Below are positions 46,794 through 57,716 of a stretch of DNA of 64,000 bases, piece by piece. This DNA is from Paenibacillus psychroresistens (GTDB lineage: Bacteria > Bacillota > Bacilli > Paenibacillales > NBRC-103111), in contig NZ_CP034235.1 in the NCBI RefSeq assembly GCF_009728935.1, forward strand, positions 8,023,501-8,087,500. Reading direction: 5' to 3'. Both the position numbers and the translations under genes were made by a program. The notes beneath the pieces were generated by a model. It had not been told where the DNA came from. It did not search any database and was given only the letters and a program-made list of their open reading frames with translations. Position 1 is the first letter of the stretch. The number at the start of each line of letters is the position of its first letter.

Positions 46794-47674
46794 TATATTT
46801 CCACTTCCCTTTTTCTTAAGATTAACAGTTGAACGATTGTAACTAATACAAGCACTACAAAAAAGACCATCGATAGCGCTGCGCCATATCCACCTTGAAA
46901 CGAGGTATAAGCAACACGATAAATGTAAGTACTCAGCACCTCTGTAGAGAATCCGGGTCCACCCTTAGTTGCTATATAGACCAGATCAAATATCTTCAAT
47001 GAACCGGTTAAAGTCAAAATGGCATTTATCGTAACGGAGGGAGCGATTAACGGAAACGTCACATGCCAGAATTTATACATCGTACCCGCCCCATCAATTT
47101 CAGCACTTTCGAGTAATTCAGGGGGAATATTCTGCAAACCTGCAATATATATGATCATTGGAGTACCTATGCTTTGCCAAACGGCTATAATAATAAGCCC
47201 GAATAAAGCATAATCTGGATTGCCCAGCGGACTCGTCATGTCATCATAGCCGAAGAATGCAAATAAACTAGGCAAGGCTTTACTGTAATTATTGTTCCAA
47301 ATAAAAGCAGCTAAGACAACAGAAATAATTGTCGGCAAATAGAAAATAGTCCTAAATATCGTTCTAAACTTTAAATAAGAGTCCAGCACAAGAGCCAACA
47401 GCAACGATATAACATTGACCAAAAGCGTCAAAATAATGGCAAATTTAAAGGTGTGCCCCAATGCTCCCCAGAACTGTGGATCATTAATGACATGATCATA
47501 ATTTTTCCAACCTATATAATGGAGCACATTCGAGACTCCATCCCAATTCGTAAACGAATATTTAGCACCTAAAATCAATGGAATAACAACGGCTAAACAA
47601 AATAAGGCTATTCCTGGAATCGTAAATAAAACAAACCATGCTTCAGCTTTCCACAAACGTTTAATAGCTTTCAT
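46793..47674 (-). CDS. CUT1 ABC permease, MsmF-like
   Basis: A 293-residue six-helix permease with ELLESAEIDGAGTMYKFWHVTFPLIAPSV as EAA loop. It is the MalF-like partner of the following MsmG-like permease. About 100 bases with a stem-loop separate it from the binding-protein gene, a layout that usually lowers permease expression relative to the binding protein. Confidence 0.93.
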   Translation of the reverse strand: MKAIKRLWKAEAWFVLFTIPGIALFCLAVVIPLILGAKYSFTNWDGVSNVLHYIGWKNYDHVINDPQFWGALGHTFKFAIILTLLVNVISLLLALVLDSYLKFRTIFRTIFYLPTIISVVLAAFIWNNNYSKALPSLFAFFGYDDMTSPLGNPDYALFGLIIIAVWQSIGTPMIIYIAGLQNIPPELLESAEIDGAGTMYKFWHVTFPLIAPSVTINAILTLTGSLKIFDLVYIATKGGPGFSTEVLSTYIYRVAYTSFQGGYGAALSMVFFVVLVLVTIVQLLILRKREVEI

Positions 47675-47706
47675 AATTTTGTCCTTTCTTAAGAAGAAGG
47701 AAGTAA

Positions 47707-47748
47707 GAGCCCGCCAGACGAGTAAAACTCATGACGTCTGTCAGGCTC
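47707..47748 (-). terminator. Intercistronic stem-loop between binding protein and permeases
   Basis: GAGCCTGACAGACGTC pairs with GTCTGGCGGGCTC around a loop of about 13 bases, with no strong T-run after it. This suits a partial terminator or mRNA-protecting hairpin that keeps the binding protein transcript in excess. Confidence 0.7.
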
Positions 47749-47775
47749 CTATTCGATTATTTTCTATGCTGCTTC

Positions 47776-49128
47776 TTATTTATGATTTTTTGCAACCCAA
47801 TCATCCATGTCTTTAATTAGCTCTTCACCCGTCATTTTGTTAAAGAAAAACTTTTGTAAATCTTGATTAAGCTGATCGCCCCAAGCAATGGTTGTCTTAG
47901 CCAAGTAAGATTGAGAATCATACATTTGACCTGCATCGATATATTGCTTTAGTTCATCAACTGCTGGAGCTAAATTCGTTTTTGCACCTTTGTTGAAAAC
48001 CAAGGTTTTAACATTATCCACCCACATGTCTCCAGCTTCTTTAGTTCCCATGTAACTAAGGAATTTCAAAGCGGCTTCTTTATGTGTAGATTTGCTGCTT
48101 ATCGCTAACGAAGCATCCGGGTTAAATTCCAATTTGTTCTTCTCAACATCATTGCTGAATGGGTACGGGAAGTAGCCCATGCCAGTGTTATAAAGCTCTG
48201 GATTCTTCTTCTGAATGTCAGCTAACGGCCAAGTACCTACATACATCATAGCTGCATCGCCTTTGGCGAACATATCAACAGCACCGTTATAATCTACGCC
48301 TAGCTGATCTTTATTACCATTATCAAAATATTCTTTAGCATGAGTAAGCAAAGTTTTCATAGCAGGGTTATCTGCAAACTTAGCTGCACCTGTTTCAAGC
48401 TTTTCAAAGAAATCTGGCATGTTTTCAACAAGTGCCGTGTTGCTTGGCAAATCACGTTGTGCCCACATCCCTAACGGCCATCCATCTTTCCAGCCTAATG
48501 CAAACGGTGTTTTACCTGATTCTTTGATTTTCTTCGCTGCTGCCATTAAAGCATCATACGTTCTAGGTATTTCAATTCCTAAATCACTAAAGATTTTTTT
48601 ATTGTAAAATACAGCAATTGGCCCACTGTTCAAAGGCATAATATAATTTTTTCCGTCAGTCGCCTGATTGCTAAGCACGGCTTCATCAAAGTGCTCTTTC
48701 AAAAATGGCTGCGATGTAAGATCTTCTAGATAACCACCATCTACCAGCAATTTTGTTTGGCTGCCGTAGTTGATTGAGAATACATCAATAACATCGCCGC
48801 TGGCAATTTTTGTTTTTAATAGTGTGTAGTAATCATCAAACTTAACAGGTGTTACTTCTACTGTAATAGTTGGATTTTCTTTTTGGAATTGATCGACAAT
48901 TTTTTGAATAGCATCGGTTGCATCACTCTTGAAATGCATAAAGGAAATCGTTACTGGTTTCTCGGGTGCTGCCGTTGGTGCTGCTGTAGCTTCGGCTGGT
49001 GCAACAGTTGCTGCTGCATCGGATGCTGCAGGTGCTGCTGATTCCGTAGCGTCTTTATTGTTTCCACAAGCTGCGATTAAAGACATAAGCAAGATCGTAC
49101 ATAGTGCAAGACTCAATCTCTTTTTCAT
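47776..49128 (-). CDS. Sugar-binding lipoprotein, MsmE-like (alpha-galactoside transporter)
   Basis: A 450-residue lipoprotein from the ATG at 49128 (AAAAGGGGAACTCGC; an in-frame GTG upstream is inside that site). Lipobox LIAACG; an Ala/Thr/Pro-rich linker to about residue 50; then the family 1 binding fold with ITVEVTPVKFDDYYTLLKTKIASGDVIDVF and FAKGDAAMMYVGTWPLADI. It is the first gene of the transport operon that ends in GH36, and the response regulator and kinase genes precede it on the same strand. Confidence 0.93.
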   Translation of the reverse strand: MKKRLSLALCTILLMSLIAACGNNKDATESAAPAASDAAATVAPAEATAAPTAAPEKPVTISFMHFKSDATDAIQKIVDQFQKENPTITVEVTPVKFDDYYTLLKTKIASGDVIDVFSINYGSQTKLLVDGGYLEDLTSQPFLKEHFDEAVLSNQATDGKNYIMPLNSGPIAVFYNKKIFSDLGIEIPRTYDALMAAAKKIKESGKTPFALGWKDGWPLGMWAQRDLPSNTALVENMPDFFEKLETGAAKFADNPAMKTLLTHAKEYFDNGNKDQLGVDYNGAVDMFAKGDAAMMYVGTWPLADIQKKNPELYNTGMGYFPYPFSNDVEKNKLEFNPDASLAISSKSTHKEAALKFLSYMGTKEAGDMWVDNVKTLVFNKGAKTNLAPAVDELKQYIDAGQMYDSQSYLAKTTIAWGDQLNQDLQKFFFNKMTGEELIKDMDDWVAKNHK

Positions 49129-49238
49129 GCGAGTTCCCCTTTTCACTTTTCAAGATGTAGAAGACATAGTATTCTTCTGTTTCTTATATTAGCGACATTG
49201 CAAACAAACCGTAATACAAAATCTTGTGAGAAGTATGT

Positions 49239-50840
49239 TCATTTTTTTGTAATCGATTTGTTGCCTTCCTGCGCTTCTCGATATTCTGAGGGTGTTAGCC
49301 CAGTAAATTTTTTAAACACTTGGCTGAAATATCTTTGATTCTCGTACCCCGTCAGCTCAGCAATTTCATTGATTTTTTGCTCGGTAGAGCTGAGAAGCTC
49401 ACATGCTTTCTCCATACGCAGTCGCGTTAAATACTCAATAAAATTCTCATTCGTTACAGCTTTGAACAGCTTGCTGAAGTAGCTCGGTTCAATATGGAAC
49501 CTGGTTGAAACATCCACTAAGCTAATCTCTTCAAAATAATGCTTCTGCAGATAATCCGTTATTTCTTGTACAGGAAATGAAGAGTCTTGACCTGCAAAAT
49601 GGATAAAGGCCTCCGAAATCATCGCATTTATTTTATCTATATAGTGTGTAAATGAATCCCGCTCCATCATATAGTACAGAGCATGATAATCAAATATTGT
49701 TTGATTCAAAACGGATACTTCCTGCAAAGCACCCGCAATCGTTTCCGTTAATTTCATATACCCATAATGGACATCTTGAATGAGCAGTTCCTTATTCCTT
49801 ATAGTTCGATTAACGAACTGCTCGACTATGCCTTTGGTTTCCTTTTCATTCTTATTCACTATTGCCTGTTTCATGGCTTTTAGATCAAAGGAAGTTAAGG
49901 TCTCCGCATAGGGAGCTGTTGCATCTGTATCTGCCATTGAGATGGATAAGCCTGTTCCATGGAATTTATTCAACCAAAGGTATTTCAAAGCTTGTTCGAA
50001 TGCGAGGGGAAGCGTATCGATTTTTTCATAGATTCGGCTAATCCCTACAACTACGTCCACCTTTAGCATCCTATAGACCGCTTGCTGAAACTCATTTAGA
50101 ATCCGATTTATGTTGTTAAAATCGTCTGCTACAGGCATTATGATACATAGTTTCATTCTGTCATCTGCTGTATACACAATGAAGGCTTCTTTTTCAATGA
50201 TTTCAGTCAAAACATTCTCTAAACTAAACATAAATAAATCGGCATTTCCATGATATTTGGTTTCTGCCACTTCTTTAAATTGTCTAAATGAAACAATCGC
50301 AAGCCGGTATTGATTAAACGCCTGGGCTATCTTAAATTCTGTTGCTTGGTTAGCCATATCGGTGTGATTCACGATCCGTCCATGGGAAACGTGCTGCAGA
50401 AACACCTCTTGTTTAAGCTTCAAGGAGGTACTCGCATGCCGCTTCTGCTGACGGAGATCACCATCTTTCTCTACAGCTCCAATAGCCTTTGTAATAGCAT
50501 TATTCAAATCCGTGATTGAAACAGGCTTAAGTACGTAATCACAAACCTCATAAGTTAACGCTGCTTTTAAGTACTCAAATTCCGAATAGCCGCTAATCAC
50601 AATAACCTTGATCTCTTTATGCATGGCGTAGAGCTTCTCCAGAAAAACTTTACCATCCATAACCGGCATATTCATATCGGTTACCACTATATCAGGCTTG
50701 CTGATTTGAATCAGCTGCAGCGCTTCCTCCCCATGTTTAGCTTCAGCGACAACCTCTACGATTGTGGACAGCTCATCAATCAATTTACGTATCGATTTTC
50801 TTCCCCATTGCTCATCGTCGACTACCATTACCTTATACAT
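49239..50840 (-). CDS. Response regulator, receiver plus AraC HTH (YesN type)
   Basis: A 533-residue YesN-like regulator: receiver domain (VMVVDDEQWGR, phospho-acceptor in DIVVTDMNMPVMDG, VCDYVLKPV), a middle region (about 140-420) of the kind that carries a degenerate cyclase-like fold, and a C-terminal AraC pair of helix-turn-helix motifs (VSTRFHIEPSYFSKLFKAVTN and GYENQRYFSQVFKKFTGLTPSEYR). It overlaps the kinase gene by eight bases. It likely activates the adjacent alpha-galactoside operon, which begins about 110 bases downstream. Confidence 0.94.
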   Translation of the reverse strand: MYKVMVVDDEQWGRKSIRKLIDELSTIVEVVAEAKHGEEALQLIQISKPDIVVTDMNMPVMDGKVFLEKLYAMHKEIKVIVISGYSEFEYLKAALTYEVCDYVLKPVSITDLNNAITKAIGAVEKDGDLRQQKRHASTSLKLKQEVFLQHVSHGRIVNHTDMANQATEFKIAQAFNQYRLAIVSFRQFKEVAETKYHGNADLFMFSLENVLTEIIEKEAFIVYTADDRMKLCIIMPVADDFNNINRILNEFQQAVYRMLKVDVVVGISRIYEKIDTLPLAFEQALKYLWLNKFHGTGLSISMADTDATAPYAETLTSFDLKAMKQAIVNKNEKETKGIVEQFVNRTIRNKELLIQDVHYGYMKLTETIAGALQEVSVLNQTIFDYHALYYMMERDSFTHYIDKINAMISEAFIHFAGQDSSFPVQEITDYLQKHYFEEISLVDVSTRFHIEPSYFSKLFKAVTNENFIEYLTRLRMEKACELLSSTEQKINEIAELTGYENQRYFSQVFKKFTGLTPSEYREAQEGNKSITKK

Positions 50841-52620
50841 GTTCGGTTCCTCGCTTTACATATGGAATCGTGATAAATACAGTTGTCCCTTGCCCAAAGC
50901 TGCTCTTAATACTAATCCCATACTCTGCCCCATATACCATTCTTAAACGCTCATGTACATTTTTCAACCCAATCGATATTCCGGAGAATACACTTAACGT
51001 CTTTTGATCGAGGATCGTCATTAATTCCCCTAAATGCTGCGGTTCTATCCCAGGTCCATCATCACTAACTGAGATAATAATATTGCTCTCATCCCTTTTT
51101 GCTGTCACAATTATGTGCAGCTGGGTTTTATCAGTCTTTCCCAACGCATGAATAATCGCATTTTCAATAATCGGCTGCAGCACAAAGCGGATCATTTGGC
51201 TATCCACTAGCTCTTCATCCACTTGGATCTCCGTTTGGAGGAACTCCTCGAACCGGATCTTCTGAATATATAAATAATTATTAACATGCAGCAGCTCCAA
51301 GCCTAAGGTTGACTCCTTGTTCCCTTCATAGAAGCTATATCGAAACATATCTCCTAGCGCACTGCACATTTCATGAATTTCATAATCCCCGTTAAGCACC
51401 GCTCTTCCACCAATGGTTTGCAGCGTATTATAGAGAAAATGCGGATTAATCTGCGTTTGCAAAGCAATGATTTGCGCCTCTTTATTTCGTAATTTCGTCT
51501 CGTATTCCGATTCAATTAAATCGCTTATTTTGTGTGTCATGAAATTAAAATTTCGTGATAGCTCGGACAGGTCATCCTGCCAGTTATTCACTTTTAAAGT
51601 AATCGAAAAATTGCCATTGCGTACAGCCTTCATAGTTTTCCCCAAAAGCTGAATCGGTTTGGTAATATATTGATGCGAGAGTAAAGAAAATAAGTAGATG
51701 AATAAAATCACTACAAATAGAATGACCAAAGTTATATTAAGAATGTACTTGCGATTCTTATTCAATTCCGTACTCGGGTATACGATATTTAGCTGTATAT
51801 TGCCATGATCCAGATAGGCTTTACTGATTAATTGGGTACGGTGACTATTAAAGCTCATCTCTGGCTTCACTTGATTAATCGGAAAATAAGGAACAGAGTA
51901 TCCCATAATGGCTTCATCGTACGCATCGCTCGTCTGATAAAACCTTTCGCTCTGCGAATTTTGCAAAACAATTACATTGGGGCTGCGATTATATTTTTCA
52001 ATCATTTTCTGAATGTCTTTGGTTTGGATATAGAATAAAACAGTGCCGATTTTATCGCGAAAATAAATATCGTAAACCGTAATGCCGTATACAAAAAGCG
52101 ATTTATTCACGCTTTGTTCATTGTAGGTAAACATTAAAGTATGCTGAAAAGGTAAATTTTTTATCTCATTGGCATGAGGTGTATCCTTTTCCAATTGAAT
52201 CGGATCAAATTGGCTGTTTCTCGAAAAGCTATCCAGCAAGACATTACTTTTCCCGTATATAATAATTTTGACAATATCATCATTCTGGCTTTGCATTAGT
52301 CTAAAATAATTTTTTAATGTCTCTCTGCGAGTGTAATCGCTGTTAATATCTCCTCCATTTCTCATGATGTCATAAATGCTCTCGAATCCCCCGCCATAAA
52401 CCTGCAGCGCCGAAACAGTAAACCGGCTAAAGTATTTATCTAAATTGTCCGTTAAATACGCCGTATTCTGCTCAGCGTTTCTCACCATTGTTTTTTCAAG
52501 CAAGCTCGTACTGGTTTGATAAAATAAAAACGCTAATAGGATTAACGGGATCAAGGAAACAACCACGCTAATCCAGACAATTTTTGTTTTGATACTGCGA
52601 TTCAAGAAAAGCTTGAGCAT
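50833..52620 (-). CDS. Sensor histidine kinase, YesM type
   Basis: A 595-residue membrane kinase: two helices (about 15-33 and 295-318) around a large outer dCache-like sensor, HAMP (about 318-370), the His_kinase domain with phospho-acceptor in QTQINPHFLYNTLQTI, and an HATPase domain with PIIENAIIHALG and SDDGPGIEP. Ligand probably comes from the binding protein or the sugar itself. The start has GGGGGTTAAGGC upstream. Confidence 0.94.
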   Translation of the reverse strand: MLKLFLNRSIKTKIVWISVVVSLIPLILLAFLFYQTSTSLLEKTMVRNAEQNTAYLTDNLDKYFSRFTVSALQVYGGGFESIYDIMRNGGDINSDYTRRETLKNYFRLMQSQNDDIVKIIIYGKSNVLLDSFSRNSQFDPIQLEKDTPHANEIKNLPFQHTLMFTYNEQSVNKSLFVYGITVYDIYFRDKIGTVLFYIQTKDIQKMIEKYNRSPNVIVLQNSQSERFYQTSDAYDEAIMGYSVPYFPINQVKPEMSFNSHRTQLISKAYLDHGNIQLNIVYPSTELNKNRKYILNITLVILFVVILFIYLFSLLSHQYITKPIQLLGKTMKAVRNGNFSITLKVNNWQDDLSELSRNFNFMTHKISDLIESEYETKLRNKEAQIIALQTQINPHFLYNTLQTIGGRAVLNGDYEIHEMCSALGDMFRYSFYEGNKESTLGLELLHVNNYLYIQKIRFEEFLQTEIQVDEELVDSQMIRFVLQPIIENAIIHALGKTDKTQLHIIVTAKRDESNIIISVSDDGPGIEPQHLGELMTILDQKTLSVFSGISIGLKNVHERLRMVYGAEYGISIKSSFGQGTTVFITIPYVKRGTEHV

Positions 52621-52807
52621 GCCTTAACCCCCGATGTATAGAACCAAGCAAATACCTTGTCCCAGTGGAACTTCTCTCGTTTATTATATCCCCTCACCAG
52701 AAAACGTCCACCCTTAATTGTACTTCAACTATGGATTCAAACAATCCAATAATTTGTGAAAATGATGTTCACTTTTTTGAAAGCAACTAATATTCATACA
52801 TTTACTG

Positions 52808-52846
52808 CAAAAAAGAGACAATCGCTGTAATCGGCGACTGTCTCTT
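52808..52846 (-). terminator. Rho-independent terminator after the surface protein gene
   Basis: Minus strand AAGAGACAGTCGC and GCGATTGTCTCTT form a 13-base stem with one mismatch, followed by T6, directly after the stop codon of the LPTTG protein. Confidence 0.9.
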
Positions 52847-52851
52847 CTTTG

Positions 52852-55800
52852 TTATGAACTAGGGAATTCTCTATCTTCTCTACGTTTTGCAAATCTTCTG
52901 CTTAATCCTACTCCAAGTAATATTAATGCTAAACCAGCTAACTCCATATTCAAATGACTGGATTCTCCCGTTGTCGGCAGAGTTCCTTCGGCTGGTGTAA
53001 CACCTAAAGGTACTTCTTCAACATCAATGTCGATAAAAATTTCCTCCTCATTACCATCTTTATCTGTAATAATAACGGAGAATTTATCCTTACCGATAAA
53101 ACCAGGCTTCGGTGTATAAACCCACTTGCCATCTGGAGTAACTGTAACCGTTCCATGCTCTGGATCCTTACCAATTGATGGTGTGCTTCCTTCTGGAACT
53201 TCAACTGTTCCTGTTTTAGGAACATCCTGCTTAGTAACTTCCTTTTCGCCAACCGGGGTTGGTGTCGGTTTTACAACAGGTGTTGGTGTTGCTGTTGGTG
53301 CAAGTGGCGTTGGTGTCGGCGCTGGCGTTGTTATTGCTTCCAACGGTGTTGGTGTTGGCGTCGGTGTTTCCGTTGGTGTTGCAGTCGGCGTTGGCGTCGG
53401 TGTTGGTGATGACGTTGTACTTGGATGCCAAGCCGTTGGTGATGGCGTCGGCTCTTCTGATGGTGTTGGTGACGGCGTTGGTTCTTCTGATGGCGTCGGT
53501 GTTGGTGTCGGCTCATCTGACGGCGTTGGTGTCGGTGTCGGCTCATCTGACGGCGTTGGTGTCGGTGTTGCTGTTTTTACATTTGTAACTTGCTTATTAA
53601 TTATTGTATTTTGAGTATTAACCAAGACTGGAATGTCAGTTGAATCAAGTAAATACCCTGCTGGAGCAGCTGTTTCAACTAAAACATAATTACCAGAAAG
53701 CAGCTTCTTAAATACAGCTTTACCGTCCATATCTGTAGTAATGGTATTAATTAATGCTCGAGCGGGTAGTCGATATAATGCAAATGTTGCTCCGCTAAGT
53801 ACTGTGGATGTATTAGCCGCATCGACTTTTGTTACAGTCAGAATACCTCTAACACCACTTCCTGTTCCAGAAGCAGAAGATACTGCTGCAATAACATCAC
53901 CGATTGTTTGTTTAGTTACAAGCACAACATTATTAGCGCTAAAATCAACTGCATTTGTAACATGGGCTCCACTTTCGGCGGCAATAGTTGACTGATACTC
54001 TAAGAGAAAAGCTGTCTTAATTGTACCCGCTAATTTTAATTCAAATGACTGATTACCATCTATATCTGTTTTAAATTCTAGCGTGTAGTCATTCCCTTTA
54101 ACTAATTCCGATCCTGCTCCAAGCGCCTTCGATACATCTCCATCTTCTTCGATCACTGTTTTAAATAAATGAAATGATTCCTGAATTAAATTTTGATTTT
54201 CACTTGGTTTATCTATTATTTTTGCATTGATAACTTCGGATTGTCCACGATTAATAAATATTTTCCAATTAATCTTATTATCGTCCTGTACTCCAGTTTT
54301 GTTAACGTACTCTCCAGCTTTATGCACAGTTACTGAAGCGGTTAAGTTCTTAGATTCCGGAGAAATTCCAACAACTAAATTAGCAGTATTTGAGATGACT
54401 GCATCATCTAGTAGCTGTCCAGCCAAACTCGTTTTAAATTCAATGATGTACGGAGAGCTGTTAATTCCTTTTATTTTAACTTTTAATAGATTATCAGCTT
54501 TGGTTAACTCATAAACTGTATCAACCACAGATGCTCCCTTATCTACATTACCATTTGCATTAATTGTCATTTCATATACTTTAACAGAATCTTGTATTAG
54601 CTTTTGATTTTGCAATAGATTATCTATCATCACCGCGTCTAAAAGAGTTTCTCTGTTATAGTTAACTCCGACCGTCCAAGTAATTTCCTTAGTTACTGCA
54701 TTATATTCTCCTAATTTGTAGCCATTATAGATAGCCTTATTATTAGGAGTGAAGGTAGTTGTTACTTGTTTAATATGGTTAAATGGAGTGATTGCATCTG
54801 TCCATTTAATTTCCCCATGGTTTGTATACTGATTATTACTGTCAAGCCAGTCCGTATTGAATTGAGTTTTATAAATTATTGTATACGTATTAGAAACTGC
54901 ATTAGTAAACAAAATGCTAAATCCATTGTCTGGTGCAGATAGTGAGGTATTCACGGTATAATCCGTTATGTCACTCAAGCTTGTACTACCATCCTTGATC
55001 TCAAGTGTTCCAGGCAAGAAGGTTTGTTCCGCTGCATTGAAGGTATCTGTAATTTTCACAGGGTTCATTGTGTACTTATCGCCGTTAATCGTAATTTTCC
55101 ATGTTATCGTTTTACTTATATAGTCATAACTATCCACGGATTTATTAATAACCACTTGCTGAATCCCTTTAGTTGCCGATTTATTCTCAGAAGCTGCATA
55201 AACCGTATTAGTTACGTTAGTGTTATCATTTTCGTAACGAGCCGCTTTTACTGTTTTATAATCAATTTTGTATGCCGATGTTATGTCACCTGGGAATGAT
55301 AGCGTAAAACCATTCTTACCATTCGCATGTGGAATTGTATTTATGAAATAATCCGTATTCAAAGTTAATAATGTGGGGGATTCCGCTCCAGCTGTATCTA
55401 ATGAGATTCTTCTTACCTCAATTGAAGCAGCATCGAGTGTCTGGGAATCATCAAAATAATCGTTTAACGAAGCACTTGCTTGTACAATAGTTTTCTCATC
55501 ATAATTATATTTAACCTGCCAAGCAAGTTTACCATCTGCCGCTGTATAAGTACCCGCAGTTTTAATTAGGTGACTACCCCGTTGAACACTAACTGATGCA
55601 CTTGCAGTTTTTTCAGCTAAATGGTTTCCGGCTAGAGTAGCCGTATTTTGAAAGGTAGAACTGCTCGTGTTAATTATTGCTGTTTCAAATTCAATGCGAT
55701 ATGCCGTATTAATTGTGGCGGCAGCACCTTTAAATTTTACCTCGATTTCACTCCCCGTTGTTGTAAAATCATAGTCGCCGGAGGCAAGTTCTGTTAGTTT

Positions 55801-56517
55801 GGTTGTCACCCCTGTCAGACTGACACCTAGATTATAAACAGCGACGCTAACCGGAACAGCTAGTCCCGTTGGAATCGTATCTGTTACGACTCCATTTTCA
55901 ATAGTGTCCAATGTTTTATTAACATCCACTTCCCATTTAACACTTTTGGCATTATAACCTTGCGGGTATCCCCTTTTCTCAATTATAGAGGAATTACTTG
56001 GCCTGAATTGTAAATGGATAGATGTGCTGGAATCTATCTCCGGAAATGAAATTTCCTGTTCTGTTGATGTAATGAACTCGCTGCTATCAAACTTAGTATT
56101 TACTATAATTGTTCCTTGTATTTCATCATAATCTGCAATATCACCAGCAAAAGTCATAGTCACTAAATGAGTGGCTTTATCTATTGTAAAACTACCTATC
56201 TCTAATCCAGCGATAAGCGGGGTTGATGGGATACTGGTATTTAAGAAGAACTTTTGCGGTAATGTAAAAGTAAATTGACTTCCAACTGTATAACCATGGC
56301 CATTTGGTAAAGCCCACGTATATTCGAGTGTTACATCAGCTCCTTGGGCATATACCGCATTCGACACAGTATGACCATCACTATCTTTTACAGTTAAATG
56401 AACACCCGTGAGAATATTTCCAATCGCATTAGCCTGCTTATTAAACCCCAAACCATTAGCAAATTGCACAATCAGTAAAGCCGCAATAATTAGAATACTT
56501 ACTTTTTTCTTTAACAT
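52852..56517 (-). CDS. LPXTG-anchored surface adhesin-like protein with CnaB domain
   Basis: A 1221-residue wall protein. A signal peptide lies at about 1-31. About 870 residues of repeated adhesin-type beta domains with TxxxxYTIxYKT patterns follow, resembling collagen-binding or fimbrial backbone repeats. One CnaB/SpaA-like domain (about 890-975) has VTKVDAAN and the E-box [15 protein letters not shown], consistent with an internal isopeptide bond. A Thr/Pro stalk (about 980-1085) and a small Ig-like domain lead to the sorting signal LPTTGESS, a hydrophobic helix and RRFAKRRED. The class D sortase gene two genes upstream is the likely anchoring enzyme. The ligand is unknown. Confidence 0.92.
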   Translation of the reverse strand: MLKKKVSILIIAALLIVQFANGLGFNKQANAIGNILTGVHLTVKDSDGHTVSNAVYAQGADVTLEYTWALPNGHGYTVGSQFTFTLPQKFFLNTSIPSTPLIAGLEIGSFTIDKATHLVTMTFAGDIADYDEIQGTIIVNTKFDSSEFITSTEQEISFPEIDSSTSIHLQFRPSNSSIIEKRGYPQGYNAKSVKWEVDVNKTLDTIENGVVTDTIPTGLAVPVSVAVYNLGVSLTGVTTKLTELASGDYDFTTTGSEIEVKFKGAAATINTAYRIEFETAIINTSSSTFQNTATLAGNHLAEKTASASVSVQRGSHLIKTAGTYTAADGKLAWQVKYNYDEKTIVQASASLNDYFDDSQTLDAASIEVRRISLDTAGAESPTLLTLNTDYFINTIPHANGKNGFTLSFPGDITSAYKIDYKTVKAARYENDNTNVTNTVYAASENKSATKGIQQVVINKSVDSYDYISKTITWKITINGDKYTMNPVKITDTFNAAEQTFLPGTLEIKDGSTSLSDITDYTVNTSLSAPDNGFSILFTNAVSNTYTIIYKTQFNTDWLDSNNQYTNHGEIKWTDAITPFNHIKQVTTTFTPNNKAIYNGYKLGEYNAVTKEITWTVGVNYNRETLLDAVMIDNLLQNQKLIQDSVKVYEMTINANGNVDKGASVVDTVYELTKADNLLKVKIKGINSSPYIIEFKTSLAGQLLDDAVISNTANLVVGISPESKNLTASVTVHKAGEYVNKTGVQDDNKINWKIFINRGQSEVINAKIIDKPSENQNLIQESFHLFKTVIEEDGDVSKALGAGSELVKGNDYTLEFKTDIDGNQSFELKLAGTIKTAFLLEYQSTIAAESGAHVTNAVDFSANNVVLVTKQTIGDVIAAVSSASGTGSGVRGILTVTKVDAANTSTVLSGATFALYRLPARALINTITTDMDGKAVFKKLLSGNYVLVETAAPAGYLLDSTDIPVLVNTQNTIINKQVTNVKTATPTPTPSDEPTPTPTPSDEPTPTPTPSEEPTPSPTPSEEPTPSPTAWHPSTTSSPTPTPTPTATPTETPTPTPTPLEAITTPAPTPTPLAPTATPTPVVKPTPTPVGEKEVTKQDVPKTGTVEVPEGSTPSIGKDPEHGTVTVTPDGKWVYTPKPGFIGKDKFSVIITDKDGNEEEIFIDIDVEEVPLGVTPAEGTLPTTGESSHLNMELAGLALILLGVGLSRRFAKRREDREFPSS
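53250..53572 (-). repeat. Degenerate [10 protein letters not shown]-type repeat tract of the surface protein
   Basis: The DNA is a low-complexity GGTGTTGGTGTCGG-like array on the plus strand, which encodes the Thr/Pro-rich spacer that carries the binding domains away from the wall. The units vary (SDEP, SEEP, SPTP), so the array has decayed from shorter perfect copies. Its length may differ between strains. Confidence 0.85.
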
Positions 56518-56635
56518 TATTAATCCTCCGCTTCATTATTAATCATTCATTTGCCTATTACTCACAATTATTTTTATTATATTACTGCTATCTGAACAAA
56601 ATCTGAACAATCTGCCAATTTTCATGGTTTTTCGC

Positions 56636-56691
56636 AAAAAAAAGACCTAAATCCCGCTGATCCAGAAAGGACCATACAGAATTACAGGTCT
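56636..56691 (-). terminator. Terminator between the transglutaminase and surface protein genes
   Basis: Minus strand AGACCT and AGGTCT enclose an inner hairpin region (GGTCCTTTCTGGATC) and are followed by T8. It follows the transglutaminase-like stop codon and comes before the surface protein's leader, so the surface gene needs its own promoter in the roughly 110 bases that remain. Confidence 0.75.
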
Positions 56692-56734
56692 AATCATCTT
56701 AAATATCATTCGAATTCGTCAAACTATGTCGATT

Positions 56735-57541
56735 TTAGTAGATTTTGCTAATTTTAAATTCAGCTGTTTTTTTACTCATTATTGTTGCTTTTCCCGCTTG
56801 CACTTGAACAGCATCATTCGTAGAATCTACGGTAATCCATTCATTCGTATCTTTTAAATAGACTTGATTCCAAGCGTGATAAACGGTTGGATTCTTCGCA
56901 TAATACCCCATGACCAGCTTAGTAGGGATACCTAAGCTTCTTGTCATAGCTGCAAAAGTAGTTGCGTAATCGTAGCAAATCCCTTTAGAAGCCTTAAAAA
57001 CATCATCCAAAATCGGAATATAACCCGTCTTTACAGTCTTTGCTTTATCAAAATCATATTTAAAGTTTTTAGTAATGTACGTATAAATAGCTGTAACTTT
57101 TTCTTTATCTGTCTTAGCATTCTTGGTTAGCTCAAGTGCTTTAATGACAGATTTAGATTTCTTATTCCAATCTACCTGTACCATAGATTGCAGAAAAACG
57201 TCGTTCTCTTTTTGCATATTTAGAATTACAGTCTCTTGCGCAATTGCTTTATATTTAGTACCGCCTACCGCTTCAGCAACCATGATAGTATAATCGCCAT
57301 TACCTAATTGCAAAGGGTATTGCGCACCTACCACTAAAATATAATCGTAGTTAACTTTATCTTTGGTAATACGAACGATTGCTTTAGTTTCTTTAGCTTT
57401 TGAATAGCTGACTGTAATAATTCCCTTATCCAGCAAGCTCTTGTCTATCACAGCTAGCCCAGAATCTGCAAAGACCGCCCCTGGTAAAATCATTATGGTA
57501 AGCGCTGTTATAATAAGCATCATTCTCAGTCGATTGAACAT
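56735..57541 (-). CDS. Secreted transglutaminase-like cysteine protease fold protein
   Basis: A 268-residue exported protein with signal peptide (to about 25, ending VFADS), an unassigned beta-rich domain (about 30-110) and a transglutaminase-like domain with the triad Cys189 (KGICYDYA), His222 (YHAWN) and Asp239 (VDSTND). This family includes peptidases and cross-linking enzymes; which one it is cannot be told. A GEMM-I riboswitch in its leader ends about 15 bases before the ATG, so it is placed under c-di-GMP control, next to a surface protein and sortase. Confidence 0.88.
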   Translation of the reverse strand: MFNRLRMMLIITALTIMILPGAVFADSGLAVIDKSLLDKGIITVSYSKAKETKAIVRITKDKVNYDYILVVGAQYPLQLGNGDYTIMVAEAVGGTKYKAIAQETVILNMQKENDVFLQSMVQVDWNKKSKSVIKALELTKNAKTDKEKVTAIYTYITKNFKYDFDKAKTVKTGYIPILDDVFKASKGICYDYATTFAAMTRSLGIPTKLVMGYYAKNPTVYHAWNQVYLKDTNEWITVDSTNDAVQVQAGKATIMSKKTAEFKISKIY

Positions 57542-57555
57542 AAAAAACGCCCCTT

Positions 57556-57645
57556 TTGGTAACTGGCTATCATCTTTATATCTCTATAAAGAAGACCCTA
57601 TAGTTTTGCGTCTTTAGCTTTCGCTAAATTTGCCTTTATCGTTAG
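57556..57645 (-). promoter_or_regulatory. GEMM-I (c-di-GMP-I) riboswitch upstream of the transglutaminase-like gene
   Basis: Minus strand AACGATAAAGGCAAA, hairpin TTTAGC-GAAA-GCTAAA, GACGCAAA, a variable arm with AGGGTC, then GATGATAGCCAGTTACC. These are the conserved GEMM-I blocks including the GAAA tetraloop and its receptor partner. The position equivalent to Vc2 G20 is G here, the c-di-GMP form. The aptamer runs straight into AAAAGGGGCG, the ribosome binding site, so control of translation start is likely. I saw no separate terminator. Confidence 0.82.
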
Positions 57646-57716
57646 AAAGCAGCGATTGTGATATAGTTTATCTGTAGGACAATTTTACCATATTATTTTC
57701 GACATGTATATCTGAA

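Noticed and set aside
53126-53614. Plus-strand open frame rich in Gly-Val repeats
   Set aside because: It is the shadow of the Thr/Pro stalk of the LPTTG protein on the opposite strand and has no Shine-Dalgarno.
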